Source of the DNA: CAYQZD01 sp964421875
GTDB taxonomy: Bacteria; Electryoneota; Tariuqbacteria; Tariuqbacterales; Tariuqbacteraceae
NCBI GenBank assembly: GCA_964421875.1
Contig: CAYQZD010000116.1
Location: 1 to 11,723, forward strand
Length of the DNA: 11,723 nucleotides
Reading direction: 5' to 3'
A program made the translations under genes and the position numbers. The notes under the pieces are model-generated. The model did not search any database. It saw only the letters and a program-made list of their open reading frames with translations, and was not told where the DNA came from. This document shows positions 7,315 through 11,723 of this stretch, in pieces. How positions within the stretch are numbered: the stretch's first letter is position 1; each line of letters opens with the position of its first letter.

Positions 7315-8034
7315 CTACCGCCACATCTTCTTAGCTAAATATGAAATCGCCAGCTCAACTGTAATATAAGTATAGTTATTTAATGAATTGTCCTTCTGAG
7401 AGGGAAATGTCAATATTCCGCAATTTATGGAAATTTGCCAGATATCCATTAAAAACATAGGCTTATTTGATATTTTAAAGAAGTGAATTAAACTGATACC
7501 GCTATTTAAATACCATTCTTTTCCAAATAAATGAGAATCTTCCGAATTTATAGCCCAAGCGCTTCCACCAGCATATAAATTTATCATCTTAATTACATGT
7601 TCTCTATTTACAGTTTTAGAGGGATAATAATAGTATATTATGTGTTTAGCAGTTTTTTCTGTTCTTTCAACTGGTTGTAATTTCCACTTTTTAAACTTTA
7701 CATAAGGAACAAAATATATATATATGGGAATCCATGAAACCAACCGTTCAGTAGTATCGCTTGGTATAGATTCAAGTAAAGCCGCCCCTATTCCAAACCG
7801 CGAGTAATCTTTCGAGATATCAATTGAAGTTTTCCCCTCCCAAAGACGGATTGTTCCTAAATACGATTTCTCACTTAGCATTCGACCGTAGGTACCTCCG
7901 ATGCAATAAAAACCGCTCCAGGGAAGGCATCTGTCTTCTGATATTTGTCGATGTTTTAAACTGTCTTGAGCTAGGACCAATGAACTCAAAATAAAGAACG
8001 CGACTCCACTAAAGGTAATTGTGTTTATTTTCAT
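7315..8034 (-). CDS. Exported protein of unknown function
   Basis: A 239-residue protein I do not recognise. Residues 1-22 form a clear signal peptide (MKIN start, hydrophobic core, cleavage likely after VLA before Q23), so it is probably periplasmic or in the outer membrane. The body is rich in aromatic residues and alternating hydrophobic stretches (IPIYIYFVPYVKF, IIYYYYP, YTYITVELAISYL), hinting at beta-strands. No catalytic motif stands out and no sorting domain is present, unlike the other secreted proteins here. The ATG at 8034 is supported by AAGAGG on the complement near 8042-8047. The gene is much more AT-rich than its neighbours, with many AAA, ATA and TAT codons, and lies between repeat clusters, which suggests acquisition from elsewhere. 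A small outer-membrane beta-barrel is possible but unproven. Confidence 0.8.
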   Translation of the reverse strand: MKINTITFSGVAFFILSSLVLAQDSLKHRQISEDRCLPWSGFYCIGGTYGRMLSEKSYLGTIRLWEGKTSIDISKDYSRFGIGAALLESIPSDTTERLVSWIPIYIYFVPYVKFKKWKLQPVERTEKTAKHIIYYYYPSKTVNREHVIKMINLYAGGSAWAINSEDSHLFGKEWYLNSGISLIHFFKISNKPMFLMDIWQISINCGILTFPSQKDNSLNNYTYITVELAISYLAKKMWR

Positions 8035-8259
8035 AATTTTACCTCTTAGTTTAGTGTGAATAAATCATAAATTCTTCGTTTTATCGAAGATTCACATCTT
8101 AGAGTATTGTAAAATAATGAGAGCCATAATAACTAACATTGTCTTTTTGAGCTTTATAAATTATAGCCTTGTTAAATATATTCTTTGTAATCTGGAAGAC
8201 CCTTAATGCATTCAAAATGTCATATCACTATAGCCATATGAAGTCAGCTTTAACGCTGC
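8035..8259. other. AT-rich leader and spacer upstream of the orphan exported gene
   Basis: No coding sequence is supported here. A 6-bp hairpin (TCTTCG 8073-8078 with CGAAGA 8085-8090), enclosed by GTGAAT (8056-8061) and ATTCAC (8090-8095), lies ~40 nt upstream of the start at 8034 and could be in its 5' leader. The promoter of that gene should be in this stretch, but I cannot pick one convincingly because of the high AT content. Confidence 0.45.
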
Positions 8260-8359
8260 TGTCATTCCAGCCTTATCCGGCTCCGACGGATTGTCTGGAA
8301 TCTGACAGCAGGAACATCAAGGCATAGATTCCCGACGCGCTTCGCTTGCGGGAATGACA
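8260..8359. mobile_element. MITE-like 100-bp element with TGTCATTCC / GGAATGACA ends
   Basis: A perfect 9-bp terminal inverted repeat (8260-8268 and 8351-8359) bounds exactly 100 bp. Inside, ATTCCCG (8328-8334) pairs with CGGGAAT (8349-8355), and the left arm CATTCCAG has an internal partner, CTGGAAT (8295-8301), so the element folds as two adjacent hairpins. Its right end GCGGGAATGACA recurs at 5-16. It encodes no protein. I see no clear target-site duplication, so it could instead be a REP-like palindromic repeat rather than a transposon derivative. Confidence 0.55.
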
Positions 8360-8444
8360 AGTAATGAGCGTCCATCACAAACCAAACGCGGTACATTTTC
8401 AAGAGTATATCGATAAAAATTCTAAAAATCAATAGACTACAACG

Positions 8445-8491
8445 AAAAAAGGCGGGTCTGAATCCGCCGTGAGGCGGACAGGTGACCCGCC
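8445..8491 (-). terminator. Intrinsic terminator downstream of the ABC transporter operon
   Basis: Read on the minus strand, GGCGGGTC (complement of 8484-8491) pairs with GACCCGCC (complement of 8451-8458), with an inner 6-bp hairpin (TCCGCC / GGCGGA around a 4-nt loop). The stem is followed at once by six T (A-run 8445-8450 on the plus strand). It lies ~60 nt past the permease stop codon, in the right place and orientation to end that transcript. The flank TTGTAGGGC is shared with the hairpin at 10614-10651. Confidence 0.75.
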
Positions 8492-8503
8492 CTACAAGTA
8501 ATC

Positions 8504-8523
8504 GGGCGTTCAATTGAACGCCC
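8504..8523. repeat. 20-bp perfect palindrome with GTAGGG flank
   Basis: GGGCGTTCAATTGAACGCCC is a perfect palindrome with no loop. On the minus strand it is preceded by GTAGGG, like the neighbouring terminator hairpin, so it probably belongs to the same small repeat family. It sits between the heptamer array after the permease gene and the terminator. The 9-mer ACAAGTAAT occurs at 8494-8502 beside it and again at 8357-8365 at the right edge of the 100-bp element. Confidence 0.7.
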
Positions 8524-8526
8524 CTA

Positions 8527-8551
8527 CCGGCAACCGGCAACTGGCAACCGG
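8527..8551. repeat. Heptamer tandem array CCGGCAA, 3.5 units, next to the permease stop codon
   Basis: CCGGCAA, CCGGCAA, CTGGCAA and a partial CCGG run contiguously. The array lies 2 nt beyond the stop codon (TGA, complement of 8554-8556) of the minus-strand permease gene, mirroring the array just after the peptidase stop codon. Confidence 0.8.
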
Positions 8552-8553
8552 AT

Positions 8554-9879
8554 TCAATCATGCCTCAACGCCTTCACCGGGTCCACCGAAGCCGCCCTCC
8601 CGGCGGGGTAAAGGCCGGCTATCAGGCTGAGGGACACTCCAAAAGTCAGCGCGAAGGCGATGAGCCAGGCAGGAGTGTGGAAGAAGTCGATGATGGGTAT
8701 CCCCTGCTTGCGCATAAAGGCTTTGCCGATTTCCCAGGCGATGCGGGTTATCACCCAGCCGAACCCTATCCCCAGCGCCGAGCCGATGAAGCCGATGGCG
8801 CCCGCTTCGACCAGGAAGAGCAGGCGCACCGCCCCGTTGTCCGCGCCTAATGATTTCAGGATGCCGATTTCGCGGCGGCGTTCGCTGATGGACATCACCA
8901 TCGTGTTCACTATCCCCAGCGAAGCCACCACCAGGGCGATGAATCCCACCACTCCCATCATCGCGTCGAATATCAGGAAAAACTTCTTCTGCTCCTCGAA
9001 ATGTTCAGCGAAACTCCAGGTGCGAAATCCCAAAGCTTCCACCGAGTCCCGCACCGCATCGAAATGGTCGAGCGACCGCGCTTTGACCGTCACCGAAGGG
9101 TAGCCTTCGCCTTCGCCGCCGGTAAGCTGCTGCATCAACTGCAGGGGATTGGAGAAGCTCAGCTTTTCCATCGATTCCGCGGTTCCGGAGGGGATGATGA
9201 GGCGCTGCAGGGTAAAATTCATCCCGGCGTCGACGTTGGTTACGCCGCAGACGGTGAATTGTCGGCGCTGTTCGAAGCGGGGGCGCTGAGGCGCCCTACC
9301 CCGAAGGAACGAGCCGATGGCGGAGGCGAGGTCGATTTTAGCGGTGACTACGGTGATTTCCCTGCCTAAGATGCTGTCGGGGCTTTCGACTTCCAGCTTT
9401 CTCATCAGTCTGCGGTGGATTACCGCTTCCTGCGCGGTGTCCGATTGGAAAAATCTACCTGCCATCAGCTCACGGAAGGCTTCGATTTCCCCCACCGAGG
9501 CGGGGAGGGCTTGCGCGGTGGTATGCTCGCTTTTACCCTCAAATTCGACTTTCACGGGAAAGGTGTCTTCCGGGAAAGCGGATTTCACGCCGGGGATAGC
9601 CCGGAACTGCGCCACCGCTTCATCGTCCAGTATCCGTCGCTGTGCGGTGGAATCCTCGCCGGGTCCTTCCTCGAGGGATAGGGCTATGACCTTGATGGTG
9701 TTGAACAGTTCCAGAGACTTGAATTTTTCCGCCACATACTTCTTAATCCCTGCGGCGTAGGACATCATCGACACTAAAGCCGCGATACCGATGACCACGC
9801 CGGAGATGGTGAGGAAAGCCCGGAGCTTTTTACGCCACAGGTTCCCCAGGGACATCGAAATCACATCGTTGAAATTCAC
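8554..9879 (-). CDS. ABC transporter permease, MacB/FtsX family
   Basis: A 441-residue inner-membrane subunit of a type VII-like (MacB/LolCE/FtsX) transporter. One N-terminal membrane segment lies at about residues 20-43, followed by a ~250-residue periplasmic MacB_PCD-like domain. Three C-terminal segments (about 303-335, 350-385, 405-430) form the FtsX region and end in the typical GLYPAGRAASVDPVKALRHD. Members use mechanotransmission to move substrates across the periplasm or to extract lipoproteins. The start is GTG at 9879, which overlaps the ATPase stop by 4 nt (GTGA) and follows a strong AAGGAGG on the complement, so translational coupling is likely. Residues 194-201 (GRAPQRPR) come from a palindromic GTAGGG-type DNA repeat that seems inserted in frame. 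No accessory membrane-fusion protein is visible in the window. Substrate unknown. Confidence 0.92.
   Translation of the reverse strand: MNFNDVISMSLGNLWRKKLRAFLTISGVVIGIAALVSMMSYAAGIKKYVAEKFKSLELFNTIKVIALSLEEGPGEDSTAQRRILDDEAVAQFRAIPGVKSAFPEDTFPVKVEFEGKSEHTTAQALPASVGEIEAFRELMAGRFFQSDTAQEAVIHRRLMRKLEVESPDSILGREITVVTAKIDLASAIGSFLRGRAPQRPRFEQRRQFTVCGVTNVDAGMNFTLQRLIIPSGTAESMEKLSFSNPLQLMQQLTGGEGEGYPSVTVKARSLDHFDAVRDSVEALGFRTWSFAEHFEEQKKFFLIFDAMMGVVGFIALVVASLGIVNTMVMSISERRREIGILKSLGADNGAVRLLFLVEAGAIGFIGSALGIGFGWVITRIAWEIGKAFMRKQGIPIIDFFHTPAWLIAFALTFGVSLSLIAGLYPAGRAASVDPVKALRHD
9281..9299. repeat. GTAGGG hairpin repeat inside the permease coding sequence
   Basis: GGGCGC (9281-9286) and GCGCCC (9291-9296) form a perfect 6-bp stem around TGAG, with TAC following. 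On the minus strand this reads GTAGGGCGCC then CTCAGCGCCC, the same layout as the intergenic GTAGGG elements. It encodes GRAPQRPR in the periplasmic domain. The stem is seen directly; common origin is inferred from the shared flank, and chance cannot be ruled out for so short a repeat. Confidence 0.45.
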
Positions 9880-10589
9880 TGAGCCGCCTCCTTCCCCGTT
9901 ATGGTCTCCTCCCCGGTGAATTTACCATAATCCATTTTGAGGAGGCGGTGGGCGGAAGTCCGCGCCAGCTCTAAGTTGTGTGTCGCTATAATTACGGTGC
10001 CGCCGCTCCGGTTCCAGCCGGTTATAATCTCGGCGATGGCTTCGGCGTTGTCCTTATCCAGGTTGCCAGTGGGTTCGTCAGCCAGCAGGAGGGTGGGATT
10101 TTTCACCAGGGCGCGGGCGATAGCCACGCGCTGCTGCTCGCCGCCGGAAAGGTCGTCGGGTTTGTGATGGAGGCGGTCTTCAAGACCCAGGCGCGTCAGG
10201 ATATCTTGGGCTTTGCGGCGGCGTTCCCGCGGGGAATCTCCGGTGAAGTAGAGGGCAAGTTCCACATTGGTCAATGCGGTGAGTTGCGGCGCTAAGTTGA
10301 AAGCCTGAAACACCATCCCGATTTCGTCGGCGCGGTACTGGGACAAACGACGGGGAGACATTGCGGTGAGTTCGCCGTTGCGGAAGGAGATGGTTCCGGC
10401 GGTGGGGGTGTCAAGCCCTCCCAGGAGGTTGAGCAAGGTGGATTTCCCTGACCCTGAAGCGCCCACCACGGCGAGGAATTCCCCGCGCTTTACCGTCAAA
10501 TCCACCCCGTCCAGGGCTTTGATTTCGCTCCCGCCCAGGCGGTAGCAGCGTTTGAGTCCGGCGGCGGTTATCAGATTGTCTTCTGTCAT
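9876..10589 (-). CDS. ABC transporter ATP-binding protein, MacB/LolD family
   Basis: A 237-residue cytoplasmic ATPase that powers the permease encoded just downstream. All motifs are intact: Walker A GASGSGKST (43-51), Q-loop Q95 in FQAFNL, signature LSGGEQQ (147-153), Walker B LLLADE (167-172) and H-loop H204 in ATHN. Length, LNLLGGLD after Walker A, and GNLDKD after Walker B fit the lipoprotein-release/macrolide-exporter subfamily. I chose the ATG at 10589 (MTEDNLITA), which has GGAAG 9 nt upstream on the complement. A longer frame reaches 10667, but its extra 26 residues are translated from the hairpin and T-run at 10614-10651 and resemble nothing in the family. It forms a two-gene operon with the permease (4-nt overlap). 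Confidence 0.94.
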   Translation of the reverse strand: MTEDNLITAAGLKRCYRLGGSEIKALDGVDLTVKRGEFLAVVGASGSGKSTLLNLLGGLDTPTAGTISFRNGELTAMSPRRLSQYRADEIGMVFQAFNLAPQLTALTNVELALYFTGDSPRERRRKAQDILTRLGLEDRLHHKPDDLSGGEQQRVAIARALVKNPTLLLADEPTGNLDKDNAEAIAEIITGWNRSGGTVIIATHNLELARTSAHRLLKMDYGKFTGEETITGKEAAQ

Positions 10590-10613
10590 ACTTATTGACT
10601 TCCGAGTGCTTAT

Positions 10614-10651
10614 AAAAAAATAGGGCTTACGGGAAAATCTCGCAAGCCCTA
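10614..10651 (-). terminator. Hairpin with T-run between the AHSA1-like gene and the ABC operon
   Basis: On the minus strand TAGGGCTT (complement of 10644-10651) pairs with AAGCCCTA (complement of 10621-10628). An inner CGAG/CGGG pairing sits around ATTTT, and seven T follow (A-run 10614-10620). It has the form of an intrinsic terminator for the gene ending at 10788. The T-run ends only ~24 nt before the ATPase start codon at 10589, leaving little room for a new promoter, so it could instead be a leader attenuator. The TTGTAGGGC flank is shared with the terminator at 8445-8491. Confidence 0.65.
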
Positions 10652-10787
10652 CAAATGAACAATTCATTTTTTATACGTCAATCGGGTTTATCCGGTTCCT
10701 TTATTAGTAAATCCGGTTCTGAATTTCTTTAGGACTATTCCTTTATCACTGATAACACCTGGGAATGTGGTTTTTCAATGCGGGTCT

Positions 10788-11258
10788 TCAATCGCTGTAT
10801 TCTTCCGTCCAGTCGATGGGACCTTTTTCGAAGCGGCGTTTGAGGCGTTCCAGCACAATGTCCCAGGCTCGTTCGAAGTAGCGGTAGGTTTCATCCCAGT
10901 CTTTTCCCTTCCCGAAGCCGAGGTGGGCGATTTTCACCTCGGTTATATCATCGCATGTTTCCGCGAATTTCACAATTACAAAGGAGCGCTTATTCCTCAC
11001 CTCCGGGATATGGGGCGGGGCGCTCCAATCGAAGGAGAGCATCTCCCTCGGCTGGAAGCTCAGCACAATGCATCCTTCCGACCCCTGCAGCCCTTGCGGC
11101 TGGTCAAGGTCAAAGTACATTTCGTAGGCGCCGCCGTATTTTAGCTTGACTTTCGCTTTGGGCGCGAAGAAAGTTTCAGCGCCTTCCGAAGTAGTCCAGG
11201 CGTCCCATACTTCCTTCAGGGGAGCCGGGACTAATGTCTTCTTATGGATAGCTTTCAT
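10788..11258 (-). CDS. AHSA1/SRPBCC (START-like) domain protein
   Basis: A 156-residue soluble cytoplasmic protein with one START-like helix-grip domain of the AHSA1 (activator of Hsp90 ATPase homologue 1-like) group. Typical signs are an N-terminal strand leading into PLKEVWDAWTT at residues ~14-24, FFAPKAKV, YGGAYEMYF near 41-49, a run of strands with FQPREMLSFDW, and the long C-terminal helix WDETYRYFERAWDIVLERL. No signal peptide or membrane segment is present. Members bind hydrophobic ligands or act as small stress or co-chaperone proteins; most bacterial members have no defined role, and nothing here narrows it. The ATG at 11258 has a weak GGAA upstream. A hairpin with a T-run ~140 nt past its stop probably separates it from the ABC operon. 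Confidence 0.88.
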   Translation of the reverse strand: MKAIHKKTLVPAPLKEVWDAWTTSEGAETFFAPKAKVKLKYGGAYEMYFDLDQPQGLQGSEGCIVLSFQPREMLSFDWSAPPHIPEVRNKRSFVIVKFAETCDDITEVKIAHLGFGKGKDWDETYRYFERAWDIVLERLKRRFEKGPIDWTEEYSD

Positions 11259-11637
11259 CGGACTTATTCCATCTTAAAATGAAACCGATGTCTTTGATTT
11301 CGTAGAGGTGTTTATATGCTGTCTTTAAGAAATAAGTGATCAAAATTTCAGCAGCTAGTTTCATTGATTAGGATACTGCCCATAGGTGAAAGCAAGATAG
11401 TAAATAGATAAGTTAAATGCAACCCCATTGGGCGGTAGTATGTTGTTTCCTATTTTCACCGTTTCCGGGAATTTAACGTTCTTTTAATTGAACACAAAGT
11501 TTTACCGCTTAGCCGCGAAGTACATTTCCATCCGTAAAGGCGTCAGGTGGCGGCTGTGGACGTCGATGACGATTTCCGATGACTGATTAGTTACTACCTT
11601 TATCCCTAACGCTGCTTGAAAACGAGTGTACATAGAG
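11259..11637. other. Intergenic region between the AHSA1-like gene and the tRNA terminator
   Basis: About 380 bp without a confident gene. It should hold the promoter for the gene starting at 11258, but I cannot pick convincing -35/-10 boxes. The only open frame of note is a 43-codon frame on the minus strand at 11502-11633. No heptamer arrays or hairpin repeats are visible. Confidence 0.6.
11502..11633 (-). other. Doubtful 43-residue open frame, possibly a gene remnant
   Basis: The minus strand opens with ATG at 11633 and stops with TAA at 11502-11504. The peptide has a protein-like stretch (SSEIVIDVHSRHLTPLRMEM) and ends FAAKR. There is no ribosome-binding site; the start directly follows the T-run of the tRNA terminator, so readthrough from the tRNA would not supply transcript. 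It may be chance, a small orphan gene, or the C-terminal remnant of a lost gene. No function can be assigned. Confidence 0.2.
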
Positions 11638-11670
11638 AAAAAAAAGGCTCACGGTTTTCACCGTGAGCCT
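11638..11670 (-). terminator. Strong intrinsic terminator downstream of tRNA-Asp
   Basis: A perfect 10-bp stem, AGGCTCACGG (11645-11654) with CCGTGAGCCT (11661-11670), surrounds a 6-nt loop. Read on the minus strand it runs into eight T (A-run 11638-11645), a textbook terminator 14 nt after the tRNA 3' end. The plus-strand flank (CTGTTGTTTTTT) is also T-rich, so some bidirectional activity is possible. Confidence 0.9.
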
Positions 11671-11683
11671 CTGTTGTTTTTTG

Positions 11684-11723
11684 CGGGGCCGACGAGACTC
11701 GAACTCGCGACCTCCGGCGTGAC
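11684..11723 (-). tRNA. tRNA-Asp (anticodon GTC), 3' part, cut by the window edge
   Basis: Read on the minus strand, the last 40 bases give anticodon GTC at positions 34-36, then A37, the 3' anticodon stem GCCGG, variable loop AGGTC, T-stem GCGAG, T-loop TTCGAGT, the pairing strand CTCGT, acceptor strand CGGCCCC and discriminator G73. The window ends exactly at anticodon base 34, so the D-arm and 5' half lie outside. The GTC anticodon rests on this alignment and fits the G73 discriminator of tRNA-Asp. CCA is not encoded: G73 is followed by CAAAA, so it would have to be added enzymatically. Confidence 0.85.

Noticed and set aside
8262..8561. 99-codon minus-strand frame after the permease gene
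   Set aside because: It is composed of the heptamer array, palindrome, terminator and 100-bp element. Its translation is low-information, and it overlaps the terminator needed for the ABC operon.
10590..10667. 26-residue N-terminal extension of the ABC ATPase
   Set aside because: The extension is translated from the hairpin and T-run, lacks family similarity, and a better start with a ribosome-binding site exists at 10589.

Overview
The window looks like chromosomal DNA from an uncultured member of the FCB superphylum (the Bacteroidetes/Chlorobi/Ignavibacteria/Cloacimonadota-like and WOR-3/TA06-like lineages). The main clue is that three large secreted proteins all end in the same ~80-residue domain (PNPFN near its start, VFDISGRE or VYDIAGRE, GVYF or GLYF, then LLLxK at the very C-terminus). 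This is the FlgD-Ig-like / type IX secretion sorting module common in that superphylum. The phylum is an inference; no marker gene in the window settles it.

Layout. Positions 139-3829 (minus strand) hold two tandem paralogues, each a signal peptide, seven FG-GAP/VCBS calcium-loop repeats (probably a seven-bladed propeller), an Ig-like region and the sorting domain. Divergent from them across a 308-bp gap, 4138-7098 (plus) encodes a secreted M1-family zinc metallopeptidase fused to a glutamine-amidotransferase-like domain and the same sorting domain. An AT-rich stretch (about 7.2-8.25 kb) carries one orphan exported protein on the minus strand. It is followed by a repeat-rich spacer (8.26-8.55 kb). 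An ABC transporter operon of the MacB/LolD type (ATPase 10589-9876, permease 9879-8554, overlapping by 4 nt) and an AHSA1/SRPBCC-family gene (11258-10788) follow on the minus strand. The window ends inside a tRNA-Asp gene on the minus strand, with a strong intrinsic terminator just downstream of it.

The most unusual content is repetitive DNA. At least six short arrays all have a strict 7-bp period but different heptamer sequences. Two lie in frame in the same inter-domain linker of the two paralogues, one lies inside a sorting domain, and three lie just after stop codons. A second family consists of small hairpins flanked by GTAGGG (three intergenic, one apparently in frame inside the permease gene). 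Two of these end in T-runs and would work as minus-strand terminators. A third is a 100-bp MITE-like element with TGTCATTCC/GGAATGACA ends, with what looks like the end of another copy at the left edge of the window.

The secreted proteins are probably surface or extracellular proteins: propeller proteins for binding and a peptidase for peptide degradation. The ABC transporter probably handles lipoprotein or small-molecule export or cell-envelope maintenance. Substrates cannot be read from the sequence.
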